Source of the DNA: Acanthococcus lagerstroemiae | Lineage: Eukaryota > Arthropoda > Insecta > Hemiptera > Eriococcidae | DNA length: 64,000 nt | Assembly (NCBI GenBank): GCA_031841125.1 | Contig: JAJSSI010000012.1 | Coordinates: forward strand, 372,001-436,000 | Reading direction: 5' to 3' | Shown: in pieces, positions 1 through 12,113 of the stretch | How positions within the stretch are numbered: position 1 is the stretch's first letter | How the letters are laid out: each line of letters begins with the position of its first letter | Made by a program: the position numbers and the translations under genes | The notes under the pieces: generated by a model | The model's input: the letters and a program-made list of their open reading frames with translations, nothing else | Told to the model about the DNA's origin: nothing | The model's database searches: none

Positions 1-414
1 AAACTACATGCTTTTCGCATATTGGAAGTAAGAAAGTAGGGGATAACAGGGAAGGCACACAATTTGGAAAAACCCAAAAGGTATGCTTAGATAAATTGAC
101 GAGGCAACTTGGAATGTAAAAATAGAGGAATATAGAAAGAAATTTTACTACTTTAACATATTCCATACACAAAAGCAGAATTTCATAAGTTCAACGACAT
201 ATATACATACACCGCATCAATGTCCTCGTCAGATACCCGTAACATGATAATTTTGAAAATTTTTCATAGCCAACAAATTTTGCGCGATCAATTTTCGTTA
301 CCAAAATAATCGAACACAGCTTGTAAGAGAGTAAAAGCTGTAGAGGAGTGCGTGAAGTATAATTTGGGTTGAAAATTCAACATTGGGAAGAATAATCATC
401 AGAAAAACAGATAT
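1..414. other. Left flank, no gene seen
   Basis: AT-rich sequence with no convincing coding region or repeat. It ends in GAGAT (415-419), the left copy of the target-site duplication of the Copia element that follows. Confidence 0.6.
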
Positions 415-419
415 GAGAT

Positions 420-610
420 TGTTAAGAAATTATTCCTTGCAAAATTGTATTTCCGTATATACACAGTTCGTGTCACGTCGAGAGTTCCAAAACAATACTA
501 ACTACAAGTACGAGAAATTGGTTAAGCTTAAACGTTACATCTGTTTCATTCGAGAGATAAGCAGGCACGAAACTGCTCAAATGGTAGATAAGACTACATA
601 TATACCAACA
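420..610 (-). repeat. 3' LTR of Copia-A
   Basis: A 191-bp direct repeat of 5172-5362. It lies downstream of the RNase H region and next to a purine tract (611-620 read on minus), as expected for the 3' LTR. Confidence 0.93.
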
Positions 611-620
611 TACCCCTTCC
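611..620 (-). promoter_or_regulatory. Polypurine tract of Copia-A
   Basis: The minus strand reads GGAAGGGGTA immediately before the 3' LTR. This is the place and composition of the plus-strand primer used in reverse transcription. Confidence 0.7.
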
Positions 621-782
621 ATAAAAAAACAAAAAAATAAAAAAATTCTTATAGCTAGAATTCGATCAAAAAATAAAACGGTTCGAACAACGTACATATA
701 TGGTTATGACTAGAAAAACAGGAAGGTAACAAAGTTTCTAGCAAGTCAGATAAAAAAAAATTTTGTGGATGGCAAAAACACA

Positions 783-3700
783 TTAAAATATCGATACGGC
801 TTTTCTTAGCTCCGAGAACTTTTCCCAGCTCAGAGCCTTGGTTAGGATATCGGCCAGTTGATCTTTCGAATCAACTTTCTTTACCACAATTAACCCTTTT
901 GCAACATAGTCGGCCACAAAGTTATAAGCAACTTCGATGTGCTTCGCACGTTTCGTGAACTTACCCTTGTTTGCGAGAACAACTGCTCCTGAGTTGTCCT
1001 CGTAGATGGGTATCGGACCCTCAAAACTTACTTGAAGATTTTTCATGACACCCATAATAGGCATAAGTTCAGACACGGTGTCGGCCAATGCGATTTACTC
1101 GGCGTAGGTCGAGGCACGGGAAACTGTACTTTGCTTTTTGCAATTCCATATGACAGGATTGCCAAAGGCTCGGATTAAAATACCGCCAGTTGACTTCCTG
1201 TCAACAGAGTCAGCTGCCCAATCGGCATCCGCCCATCCCTCCAACACCTGATCCACATTACCAGTGAATGTCAACTTCATGTGACTCGTTTCCTGTAAAT
1301 ATTTGAGCACCCGCAACGCATAACGAAAATGGGTGACTGTAGCACACCGTTGAAACCTGCTTAAATAATTAATAGCATATGAAACATCCAATCTAGTTCC
1401 TGTGCCAATGAAAAGGAGTGCACCAATTAAACTGCGATACTCTGAGACATAAGAGTCACATTCAGCAGAAACAGGTAAACTTAAATTTTTTTCCATAGGT
1501 GTCCGTGACTTTCGCATCTGTTCGACTTGATATTTCCTTGCCAGCGAATTTATGTACTTTGATTGGTTCAATTTCATGACTCTAGCCCCTCGGCTATATT
1601 CCACTTCGATGCCCAAGTAGTTTCTGATCTCTCCCAAATCGGTCATGCTAAATTTCTTTTCCAACTGACTCTTAAGGTCCATTACCAAATTTTCTTTTCC
1701 TGAAAAAAATAAGTAAATCATCCACATACAAAATGAGACCTAAAAGATCTCGATTAAGCCATTTTATGTATAAACAGGAATCATAATCAGAACACGAGAA
1801 ACCAAGCTCAACCATAAACTTGTGGAAGCAGTCATACCACGCCCGTGGGCTCTCTCTCAGGCCATAGAGAGCTTTCTGAAGTCGATACACCTTGCCATTT
1901 TCCGATCCGTAACCCCTTGGCTGACCTACAAACACTTCTCCTTTGACATCACCGTTCAGAAATGCGCATTCCACGTCCATCTGGTGGATGTAAAATCCAA
2001 AACGGCAAGACATGGACAATACAACCCGAAGCGTAGCCATTGCAGCCACGGGCGAGTACGTTTCTTCTTCAACATCACGAGGCTGACGAAATCCAACCGC
2101 AACCAGTCTTGATTTAAACTTTCCATTCGGCTTTATTCTGTATACCCATTTGACCAGGACCACTTTCTTATTCGCAGGCATGTCTACTAGCTTCCAAACA
2201 TTGTTCTTTTGTAAATTTCTAATTTCTTCATCCATTGACATTTTCCATGCTACAGCATCTTCACTCTGCATTGCTTCTCGATACGAATCAGGTGTACAGA
2301 CCGTCGTGCACAGTTTTATTTGAACAACATAATCAGCGAGATAACTTGGTTTCCTTTTTACACGGGCTGGACGACTCGAAATATTTCCAGCTTGTTCTCG
2401 AACCTGCTCGTCAGCATCCTGATTTTCCACATCTTCATTTTGTGCTTCTGGTTGAACTTCTGCTTCCTCCCTTCGATCCTGAGATGCTCGACTGGTGCCT
2501 TCCTCGTTTGAATGATTTCCAGTCTGTAAATTTTCAAAATTTCTGGTTACGCTGACATTTTCCTTTCCTTCATCTTCCTCTGTTGTACTTTCTTCATTTT
2601 TCAGCATCGATGGCGTTCTACGATTGACTGGTTGCAGCTGCCCACTTGCGAGACGAACATAAGGCGTTTCTTTAATGATTCCATTTACTAGCACTCGATA
2701 TCCGGTTTCCATATATCCAACGAGCACTCCTTTTTCTCCTTTTGCGTCCATTTTGCATTTTCTACGAACTTCTGGAACCCTAATATACACAACAGATCCA
2801 AAAGGTTTTAAATTAGTTACATTAGGTTTCTCACCGAAAAATATCTCGAATGGTGTCTTTTCTTCTAGCGTATTCGCCAGAGTTCGATTTCCCAAGTATG
2901 CAGCTGTTTTAACACATTCCGGCCAATATTTCTTGTCAATATTAGCTTCCACCCTCAAGCAGCGAGCTTTGTTCATGATGGTTCTGTTGAACCTTTCCGC
3001 AGTACCATTAAGTTCATGAACATACGCTGGTGAAGGTTTAGTCGAAATTCCACGGCTAGAACAGAGTTCATAGAAACGAGCATTTAAAAATTCGGTGCCC
3101 CTATCGCACCTTATCACTTTAATAGAAGAGTCAGTTAGATTAGACATAACATTTATATAATGCATAAATTTATCAATGACCTGGTCCTTAGATCTTATAC
3201 AGTAAACCCTAGCCAATCGACTAAAGTCATCGATAAATGATACAAATCCAATGTCACCGTTATACCCAACCAGTGACACAAAATTTACGTCCGAGTGGAT
3301 CAATTCCATAATCCTAGTTGCTCTCGTTCGAACTTTGGTATGCTTGGGATTACAGAATTTGCTCTCCAAGCAAACATCGCAGACTTCCGGTAACTTCCCA
3401 ATCGTTTCTGGGACACCAATTAATAGCTGTTTCGAACAAAGTTCCCTCAGATCACCAAAGTTCACGTGTCCAAGTAGCCGATGCCATTTTTCTGCTGCTG
3501 TAGTACCTATAACATTTCCTGAAACATCTATGACCGAGCAAACTATGCTCTCAGATACAAACGAATCAAGCTCATATAATTTATTCGACTTCCTAGCGAT
3601 GCCGACTATGTTTCCTACAGGGTTTAAAATTTTCGCAACCTCCCCTTTTGCCAAAATAGAAAAATTTGCCTTTGTTATCCTATCAAAGCTCAAAAGACTG

Positions 3701-4920
3701 TTGTCCAGTTCTGGAGCAAAGTACACGTTCCTTAACAAAATGGGCTTACGAATACCATCAACGAGTGTAAACATAGAAATATCACCGCTATACAACACTT
3801 TTAAAATATAGCCATCCGCCACTTTTACATTTACAGGTACATTTAATTTAAATTTTCTACAAAAATACCTATCAGTGTTAACTATATGGTCTGTACAACC
3901 ACTGTCCAATGTCCATACAATCGATTTATACTTTTCTTCATCTCCATTTCCAGAATCACCGACGTTGGTTACATCTCGGAGACGTCTCCCATCTGGCTCT
4001 GCACAAGGAATATTTCTCATAGGTTTAGTTTTTGACTTAGACACCTTGACTTGATAGACACTAACCTCTGTATCACCGACGTTGACCTCTATATTCTGAG
4101 CTGCGATGTTTCTGCGATTTCCCCTGCCATCATTTCCAGGGTTACCATTTGTACCTTGACCACTATACTGCAAGTTCACACGACAGTCTCTGCGGTAGTG
4201 GCCAAGCATTCCGCATCTGTGACAGCGAAAAATTCCTCCAGGTGCACCACTTTTTCCGGGTAAACGATCAACACGTTCGAAACGATTGACAATCTGCGTT
4301 CGCAGCGCAGCACCCTCATCGAAGATTTCTTGACTCTTTTCGTTCCGACAATGATCAAACATCATCTTTCCTTTTACGTAATCGACTGTTCTCTTCTCTA
4401 ACGGCATAGCATCCAAAACATCGATTATATGAGAGTATTTTTCCGGTAGGATGAGCAGTAGATATGAGAGCTTCTCTTCAGCGGAAACCTGCTCTCCAGC
4501 ATCACGAAGAGCACTAATGTGCTTCTCGAAGCGACTAAAGAAATCCTGCGCGTCCTCACCATCATTGATCGTAAGATTTAAGAGCCTTTTCTTAGCCAGG
4601 ACTCTCATCATCAGCGATTTACAAAGATATACAGAGTCGAGAATATCGACCATACCTTTTGCCGTCGTCTCATGTTGTATCTCGTCCAGAATTCTATCTG
4701 AGACAGCGTTTACCAGCGTACTCTGCACTTTTATGTCGTTTTTGTCCCAGGCATCCTTGTCTTTGCTATCGGTTGCTGTGGCTGCGGGCCTACTCGAATC
4801 TAACGCGGAGTTCCACTCCTTCTTTTTAATATACAGCATGAACCGCAACCGAAACTTGGAGTAATCGTTACCATCGAATCGCTTGGTATTCCAGCTACTG
4901 GTAGACTCATCAGACGTCAT
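783..4920 (-). pseudogene. Copia-A gag-pol polyprotein, two lesions
   Basis: This encodes the capsid and enzymes of Copia-A. I place the start at the ATG at 4920; the frame is open further upstream but reads leader sequence there. In order: gag; a CCHC zinc knuckle (CHRCGMLGHYRRDC, about residues 233-246); protease motif LDSG (about 338); integrase with HHCC and DDE regions; RT with YVDD; RNase H with ADADWAADS. There are two breaks. A frameshift lies in a run of seven A (1703-1709), just after YVDD. A TAA stop (1092-1094) lies in the RNase H domain, with the same frame open on both sides down to 783. Otherwise the frame is open for over 3 kb. The homopolymer frameshift could be a sequencing error. 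Confidence 0.9.
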
Positions 4921-5155
4921 GACGAAAAAGGCAAGAGAAATTCCGCACCAGGAAAGAACCTTACAGACAGCGGACAGCGTGCAAGATCTGACAGCACCAC
5001 TTGACACAGTTTGAACGACGAACACAGCACTATTTTGCAAGTACGAGAAGCAATTAATCTTATTAAATTTCGAATAAAGAAAAATTTGATCGCACTAAAA
5101 AATGTACATAGGCATAAATTTGCGCGCCTAGCAGCGATACACAAAAAAAACTTAA

Positions 5156-5171
5156 CCACGGTCCGCTACCA
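5156..5171 (-). promoter_or_regulatory. Primer-binding site of Copia-A
   Basis: Directly beside the 5' LTR the minus strand reads TGGTAGCGGACCGTGG. It starts with TGG, the complement of a tRNA CCA end, and its first seven bases fit an initiator-Met-type acceptor end. The remainder fits less well, so the primer tRNA is not assigned. Confidence 0.65.
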
Positions 5172-5362
5172 TGTTAATAAATTATTCCTTGCAAAATTGT
5201 ATTTCCGTATATACACAGTTCGTGTCACGTCGAGAGTTCCAAAACAATACTAACTACAAGTACGAGAAATTGGTTAAGCTTAAACGTTACATCTGTTTCA
5301 TTCGAGAGATAAGCAGGCACGAAACTGCTCAAATGGTAGATAAGACTACATATATACCAACA
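5172..5362 (-). repeat. 5' LTR of Copia-A
   Basis: A 191-bp repeat, identical to 420-610 apart from one base near its plus-strand left edge. Because the element lies on minus, this is the promoter-bearing upstream LTR. The primer-binding site follows it directly at 5156-5171. Confidence 0.93.
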
Positions 5363-5838
5363 GAGATAGAATTTGAAGAAACATGAAAACAAAATTAGAC
5401 AGTTCGACAGGTGCAAACGTAATTTACATTTGATCATTTCACCTTTCTTATTATCTACTTCAGAGCGATCATACCACCACATCAAACAGACAAATATGCA
5501 CATGCTTGCTCGCATATTCATGAGTATAATGAAGCAGTTGAAATCATTGAGGTACCTCAACAAGTAATTTAGATTATTTTAACGGTCCATCATTTCAGAT
5601 TAGAATGTCAGTGCTCAAAATACTTTACTGTTTGTTAAATAAAACGAAGTCCGTGCAATTCATTTTAATACTCTAATTCATTCGTAACAGCACACGTTCA
5701 GAAACAAGGAACATAACGAACTCACATAAAGGAAAAATCTTGTAAATTCTAGAGAAAAAAAGATTGATATTATAATGTAAACAATATTATCGATTATTGA
5801 TTATCAAATTGATTGGTGTGTAAAGGTTGCATTCCAAC
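5363..5838. other. Spacer, probably including the 3' LTR of Copia-B
   Basis: No gene. The right part ends (read on minus) with TGTTGGAATGC next to a purine tract (TTGAGGGGG, 5842-5850), which looks like the start of the 3' LTR of the next Copia element. I could not find a second LTR copy, so its left edge is unknown. Confidence 0.5.
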
Positions 5839-5896
5839 ACACCCCCTCAAACTTTACGCACAAAAATTTGTCTCCAAATATAATCTAATGAACAAG

Positions 5897-6055
5897 TTAG
5901 AACACTATGTCACTAACATTCAGCATTTCACGAAACTTAACATATAGTGGATTACCAAGAGGTTTAGTTAATATGTCTGCGAATTGCAACTTAGTATCTG
6001 GGTAATTCTCTGCAAATGTGTTAAATTTGATGACTGGAAACTCATAATTTGAAAA
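5897..6055 (-). pseudogene. Copia-B RNase H C-terminus
   Basis: The frame includes QFADILTKPLGNP, a motif seen at the end of Copia RNase H domains, and stops with TAA at 5897-5899. It is the missing tail of the RNase H that breaks off near 8105, so the sequence between the two pieces is an insertion or rearrangement. Confidence 0.75.
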
Positions 6056-6192
6056 TTATATTTCTTCAATTTTTTTCATGGGATTTTGAGTATATATGTC
6101 CCTGATGTCTTTTTCACAATTTGGCTCAAGTCATTCAATTGGGGGGAGGCGGGAGGGGTGTTTAAAAAATCCTTGTGCCTTATGTAAGAACT

Positions 6193-7910
6193 TCCATCGT
6201 AGTGATTGCAAATAATGGGTCACTACCTAAGAATTTCCATCGTAGTGATTGCATATAATGGATCACTACCTAAGAGTTTCCATTGTAGTAACGGCAGAAT
6301 ATTTATGCTCACTGATGTCTCTGAAAGGTAAGTAGCCTTTAAAATTGTTTACAAAGTTCAAAAGAAGTACATCAACAAATATTTCAAAGTGTGATACCTG
6401 TATTTTAGGAATCATATGTGAAAGTTTCCTAAGACTATTCTACAATGACTATTATTGCAAAGTCTCACAAGAAAATCACAGGTATGTAAATCTGAATTAT
6501 CTTATTAATTAAATAGGTAATGAGGTAACTTTTTCAATTGCCTCAAAGAGTAGGTAGGAAAAGAAAATTATAAACTATAAATCACACAACTTTTTTCAAT
6601 GGCCTTAATTATTAGAAAACTTAATACCTAAAATTATATAATCCAAACGTAACTTTTTTTTTAATGGTCACTACAATTAGGAAACTTAATATCAAAATTG
6701 AACAGTTGTATCACAAATGCGCAACTCAAATAATATTTTTGTATTATATTATAATAATATTAGTCTAATAGTAAGTCATTTGGAATGACTAAGAAAGTAG
6801 ACGTATATCTAATTTAGAAATTACTTGAAAGTAGAATAGGATTTTTGATAAGAAGGAAAGAAAGTATATTTTATGAAAACCCTAGAGGGAGGTACGTAAT
6901 ACTCTACAATTCATCACAATGAATTGAAAATTTCATAGCTCTTTGAAAGAGTGTTGGTGGAGGAATAGAGTAGAGGATTTGAGTTTGTTAAACACCTCCA
7001 CTTCTTCCTCTGAGCATCAGTTTCCCTTGTCAACTTCTTATTTTTCTTCTTTTCTTTTAGGATAGCATATGCGCGTCGCCTCTTTGCATTTGCTTCTTCA
7101 AGCAACTCTGGGTCATCCTGTATTCTTTTTATTCTTTTCTTTTGCACTTCTCTGTGACGCCGTAGTTGCTCCTCTCGTGATAGAGCCATTTTCTGTTAGG
7201 AATCAAATGAAATGATGTTGTAATCAAAGAAAACGGTGCTAGTTTAGGTTTTCAAATTCCGCTGTAGTGACCATTCAATTCCTTCGTAGTGACCTCTGAA
7301 TACTGCTATGATCACTACAAAAGAAAAGAAAAGACAAGTCACTACGTGAGAAATAATGTTGAAAAAGTTAATTTGTAGTGGCAAATATTCATTTTTAGTG
7401 GTTATGAAGTATTTCATTATGATATACTTACTAATTTGAGTATTCTCCACTTTTGTTTCAGGAGATTACGTCGGTATGAGGCCAGGAAATTCTTATCACT
7501 ACGATGGATACTGATAAACGTAAACACATGATATGGTATATCAACTTTGATACAGAAACTGGATAGTGTCACTGCAATTTGAGATCCGAGATCCGGAAAT
7601 TGTTTTCATAATGTGTACAGCTGACGCAGTGCAGCCACTTTGCAGCTCAACACATTTTATCAGGGAGCCAAGAAGAATTAACAAAATTTATCACTACGAT
7701 GGATTTCAAATTTCAGAAGGCAGATACCAACCTTTGACGTTAGCCTTAGGCCTTATAATGCATTCGTAACCACTCTTGTTCATATGAGTATATACCTCAT
7801 CTCATTCTTAAAGTTCTCTTCTTTTTTTTTCAGAAGAAAAATACTTACCACACAGCTTTTTGGGGACATAACTGTTCAGAAATGTGAGCAGTGACAGTCA
7901 CTACGATGGA
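6193..7910. repeat. Dispersed inverted motif CACTACGATGGA
   Basis: Plus-strand CACTACGATGGA occurs at 7497-7508, 7692-7703 and 7899-7910. The reverse complement occurs at 6193-6203 and 6237-6247, with a one-base variant at 6280-6290. Shorter pieces (GTAGTGA and TCACTAC) lie between, for example near 7264, 7284 and 7312. Orientation flips about the middle, around the small ORF. Confidence 0.75.
6914..7189 (-). CDS. Small basic charged protein, unknown function
   Basis: A 91-residue frame. The first 65 residues are almost entirely charged (many Arg, Lys and Glu; motifs such as RRHREVQKKRIKR) and should be helical or coiled-coil and able to bind nucleic acid. The ATG follows a good splice acceptor (ending CCTAACAG) on the minus strand, so an upstream non-coding exon is likely. 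The last 25 residues are less ordered and may be out of frame. I have a loose impression of arginine-rich N-termini of transposon-linked proteins in arthropods but cannot name a family. It lies inside the putative element at 6056-8061. Confidence 0.4.
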   Translation of the reverse strand: MALSREEQLRRHREVQKKRIKRIQDDPELLEEANAKRRRAYAILKEKKKNKKLTRETDAQRKKWRCLTNSNPLLYSSTNTLSKSYEIFNSL

Positions 7911-8104
7911 ATATTCTGCTATTAAATCAATTCTGTGGGTTGTAGGGGCGGGGGCACAACACTTGAATGGTTGTGAAAAGTTGGTACACACCTTTGTGTG
8001 TCCCCTAATAGAAAAAAAATTATATTATATACTTGAATCTCTCAGAAATGTACTGGTACGTGAATTTGACACATTTGCAAAGAATTACCCATCTACATGA
8101 TTTA

Positions 8105-11100
8105 TTATTGTATTACCATTATCAATGTGATTACGAATAAAATGATATTTAACATCTATGTGTTCGGTTCGTTTTGTATTTTCAGCAGATTTACTCAAAA
8201 AGATAGTACCTACTCATGTTATCTTCATAAACCAGACACTTTTCTACATTAATATATAGTATGTAAGTCTCTTAGCAGTTGTTGAACCCACAAGACCTCA
8301 CTAATACACTGTCATAAGGAAATATATTCAGCTTCTGTACTGCTCAAAGCAACAATAGCTTGTTTCTTTACTCCCCAGGACACTACATTTCCTAGAACTT
8401 TAATAACATATTCTGACACTGACTTCCAATCACCATAATCTGAACCAAAGTCGGCATCACAGTAGGCTTCTAAAATTTCTTCACTATTCTTGAATACAAG
8501 CCCAGTACTAGTGGTTCCACGTAGATAACGCAGAACTTGCTTTAAGACTCCCCCTGATAACGGGATAGTACATAATTTACAGCAAAACTAATGTCTGGGC
8601 GGCTGCATGTAGCGAGATAAAGTAATGATCCAACTAATTCTCTGTAGGGTTTATCAATCTTCATCGACTCCTTGTCATCATTTTTCTTCAAACTGTTCAT
8701 AAATTCGCTTCCCATTGGGGTTGCTACAGGGTTACACTCATGCATCTCAAATTTTCTCGATAATGCTTTGATGAAGTCTGTCTGATGCAATTTCATAATT
8801 TTTCTCTCCAAGTCACGATCTATTTGGATACCAATAAATTTCTTGGCTCTCCAAGGTCCTTAATTTCAAATCGCTTTTCCAATCTCCTCTGAACCTCATT
8901 CCCTTCTTCTTTACTATCTGAAATAAGCAAAATGTCGTCTACATACACAATCAAGTAAGTTCTCATACCATTGTTGTTCTTTGTATACAAGCACCAATCA
9001 TTCTCAGAGCGAGTAAAGCCCATCTCACGAACAAACTCCTTAAAACACTGATGCCATGCTTTGGTGATGTTCTCAATCCATAAATGGATCTTTGTAACTC
9101 ACGAACTAAATTCTGGCCTTTCTCAAATCCTGGTGGTTGACTAATTAGTATACGTACATTGATCTGACCATTCAAAAATGCGGTTTCTATATCGAACTGT
9201 TGTATAAATATTTTATCATTATTGGCAATTGATAATAAAGTTCTGACTGTCGCTAATCGTGCTACTGGGGCATATGTCTCCTCTTGTGATTCAATATTTC
9301 TCTTCATAAAGCCCTGTGCCACGAGTCTAACTTTATATTTTTCTTCAGGGGTTCCTTTATTTTTAATAGTAAATACCCATTTTGTATTAATAATACGATC
9401 ATCTAGTTTATTTGGAACTAAATTCCAAACCTTATTTTTCTGCATTGCTTCTATTTCTTTTTCCATCGCACTTTTCCACAGACTGCTCTCTTCTGACTGC
9501 ATAGCCTCATTATGGTTTTTGGGGATACCATTATCCTCTATCGCACTGAACACACTCACCTCATAGTCCTTAAGTCTTTCAGGGAGTCTTCTTTCACGTT
9601 TGTTTGCATCTTTAGGTTCCTCTCCTTCTTCAACAATCTCTTCCTCAATTGATACAATCTCATCATCAGAATCCATAACATCATTAGTGCTTTTACTTAG
9701 CTCTTGATCTACTGTATCCTGGTTTTCATCCTTGTAGAATCCTTCTAACTCAATAGAGCAGCTCCTAAATTCATCCTTATATAATTTTGTCTCATCAAGT
9801 TCCGCATCTCTAACACACTCAATTCGATTATTCCTTGGATTCCACAGCCGAAAATGACCGTTATACACTCCAACAAAAATCCATCTTTCGCACTTAGGGT
9901 CAAACTTATTTCTAAACGAACCAAACAGTCGAGTTTTACTTCCATGAGGTTTCTTACCATAGGGTAACGGTACTGGTTTGCGACACATCAACAAGTTTTG
10001 AACTTTGAATACTTTTGTAAAATTTAAAAAAAGGGATAGCATTCCAGGATTTTGTTTTCCCACTTGATATGTAACTCTCAATTACGCTGAATTTTTAAAT
10101 TTCGGTATATTTCATCAATATTTTGTTTAATCTAAAAAATTTTTTACATATATCACTTGCACTACTTTGTGACACCGTGGTACTAGTTAATTTGTCAAAC
10201 TGTACTAGTTTGTGACATTATCATTATTACTATAAATTAAAGTCAAAAATGAAAAAAATGAAGGATAGAACATGTAGGTGAGTAGGTACATATTTTTTTA
10301 CTGTGTGCCAATATTACAAATTTTTCGCATTAATGCAAAATTTAAATAGCTCCCTGCCATACTTCTGAGGAGGTGGCAGAAGTTTTTTTATTTGATTGAA
10401 AGAAACTTTGGCGACATCCTTCACAACTGGAAATTTATATACATAGCCGCTGTGTTCGCGAGTTGTTGCCGAACGAAGAAATTTTCCATATAAGCGGCCG
10501 TTGTAACATTTGAGGATTTGAGAAATGAAGCGTCTGGAAGATGCGTTCAGTACTGCATATTCAACGACGACCCAATAATTTCCATTTTAAACAGTTCATT
10601 TAAATACTCAGTTCCTCTGTCGCAGCGCAATCGAGTGATTCCACGATTGAAGCGATTGGTAACTAGCGCATGATATTCTTTAAATTTCGTTAGTACCTCA
10701 GACTTATTATCGTAACTAGGAGAAGACACTACACAAACGTCTTTATGAACCAACTCTAATGGAAAAGTTGTTTTTGATTCATTTGTTTTAAACGAGTTTC
10801 TAGACTGCTTGCCTAAGGTACATGGTTCACAAAACGATTTTTCTAATTTTTCTTTAATTGGCAGAAGGCCCTTTGACTTTAAAATTTCGAGTTGTTTATA
10901 ATTTACATGCGCTAGGCGTTTATGCCATAATTCGGAATTCAAAGTATTAATATTTGTCACAAAGGCTTTATCAACTGGATCAATACGTTTAAAAGTAACG
11001 GAATACAAATCAGCAATTAAGCAATCAGCTGTAAATAGAACTTTAGGGGAATCAGTACGGTACGTATCCTTGTAAACTATTTCAGCAAAATCATCAAAGA

Positions 11101-11945
11101 ATACACCAATAAATCCAGCCTTAGCTAGACAACGAACGGATAATAAATTTACAGGAATATCCTTTGAAAAACGAACATTTAACAAATTTACAATGATACT
11201 CGACTGCGTTTTTACACGAACAGTGCCAATGCCAGTCACAGACAATTTCACATCCTGTTTCGCAATCGTGATACCTTCAGGGTCTTTCAGATCCACAAAT
11301 TCACGAAATAACGATCTGTCTTTCACAATATGTTTCGTACAGGAAGAATCAAGGAAAAAATTCACCTCTCCACTATTTTTTATCGTACTCAGCCATTAAG
11401 CATAAATCACTAGATAAAAATGAAACCTCACCTTCTACATTCTCAACGAAATGACAGTTGTCCCTGGTTCCAGCAGAATTGCGATTTTGTTTCACATTAC
11501 AATTGCGAGCAATGTGACCCACTCTGCTGCAATAGTGACACTTAACATTTGAATAATTATTAGTAGGTATTACTACTATTACTATTACTGTGGTTACTGT
11601 ATTGACTATTAGGATTCGGCGAGCTACTAAACTTTTGTTGGTAACCACAATTTGAGTTCGAATTATTACGAAAATTTCCTTGATTACCACCTCTATTGTT
11701 ACCATGAAACGAATTATTATTATACGAATTAAAATTGCTACCATAACTTCGATGACTGAAGTTACCACGACACTGATTATTCCCACGAAAGTTTCGATTT
11801 CCATTACCATTAAAACCAGTGACCATAGCTTTGTCGTCATCGAATGTGCGATCGAATTTACCAGCATCAGATGAACCAGACGATTTCTTTTTCAGCTCAG
11901 CATTGTAGTCAACAAGCTTGCTAGTGATGGTATCCCACGAAAATG
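8105..11945 (-). pseudogene. Copia-B gag-pol remains
   Basis: From right to left: a glycine/asparagine-rich gag end; a CCHC knuckle (CHYCSRVGHIARNC, about 11480-11525); protease (LDSSCTKHIV, near 11350); GAG-pre-integrase (ELWHKRLAHVNYKQL); part of the integrase ending near 10547; RT from about 9640 (YGLRTSP; YVDDILLIS); RNase H with LSSTEAEYI near 8330. Frames change near 11370 (run of A), 9040, 8820 and 8540, and stops occur in RNase H, so it cannot make a full polyprotein. About 200 integrase residues are missing around 10.0-10.5 kb. Confidence 0.85.
10082..10546. other. Non-Copia stretch inside Copia-B
   Basis: Integrase similarity ends at about 10547 and resumes as integrase C-terminus and linker from about 9990. 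Between them the sequence has no Copia coding that I can recognise. It could be a small insertion plus deletion. It holds two copies of GTACTAGTT (near 10169 and 10202), but no TIR or target duplication was found. Confidence 0.45.
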
Positions 11946-12110
11946 GAGTATATTGTCTGTACCATATTGTTCAGCCATTGGTTTTTGCAGAAGTTTCTTT
12001 GTTCCAGTAGGGTGCATGGTTCGTTTACGCGTGCGAACTTCCTCTTGCGACTAAAGAAACAGAAAAATATTGTCAGCGGCAGGGAACTTAGGCGAAATTT
12101 GATAGCTGAC
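11946..12110. other. Spacer between Copia-B and pogo fragment
   Basis: No recognisable coding or repeat structure. Copia-B gag similarity stops at its left edge. Confidence 0.4.
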
Positions 12111-12113
12111 AAA

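Larger units (their letters stand above)
420..5362 (-). mobile_element. Copia-A, full-length Ty1/copia LTR retrotransposon
   Basis: The element is bounded by two direct 191-bp repeats (420-610 and 5172-5362) that start TGTTAA and end CCAACA. It is flanked by the 5-bp duplication GAGAT (415-419 and 5363-5367). On the minus strand the order is 5' LTR, tRNA-primer site, gag, protease, integrase, RT, RNase H, purine tract, 3' LTR, which is the Copia order. The two LTRs differ at one base that I can see (G at 426 versus T at 5178), so the insertion is recent. Its coding region still has one frameshift and one stop codon, so this copy is probably not autonomous unless those are assembly errors. Confidence 0.95.
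6056..8061. mobile_element. Putative DNA element with inverted subterminal repeats
   Basis: This stretch separates two halves of the Copia-B RNase H region. CCATCGTAGTG occurs near the left end (6193, 6237, variant at 6280). Its reverse complement, CACTACGATGGA, occurs near the right end (7497, 7692, 7899). Inverted clusters of one short motif near both ends resemble the subterminal binding sites of a DNA transposon. No clean TIR or target duplication is visible, and the one ORF (6914-7189) is not a recognised transposase. The boundaries are inferred from where Copia coding stops. Confidence 0.45.
5839..11945 (-). mobile_element. Copia-B, truncated and interrupted Copia element
   Basis: The minus strand carries Copia gag, integrase, RT and RNase H remains in the right order from 11945 down to 5897, followed by a purine tract and a probable 3' LTR start. 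There is no 5' LTR or 5' gag: the similarity stops near 11945. The body is broken by foreign sequence at about 6056-8061 and by a replaced stretch at about 10082-10546. It is clearly older than Copia-A, which sits immediately to its left in the same orientation. Confidence 0.8.

Noticed and set aside
3251..3811. A 186-residue plus-strand frame inside Copia-A
   Set aside because: It is the antisense shadow of the integrase and protease coding region, with no motif or splice evidence.
5156..5171. tRNA gene suggested by the CCGCTACCA end
   Set aside because: There is no cloverleaf upstream; position and sequence fit a retrotransposon primer-binding site.
11560..11826. Asn/Gly-rich 88-residue protein as a separate gene
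   Set aside because: It is the low-complexity C-terminal part of Copia-B gag, continuous with the zinc-knuckle region.
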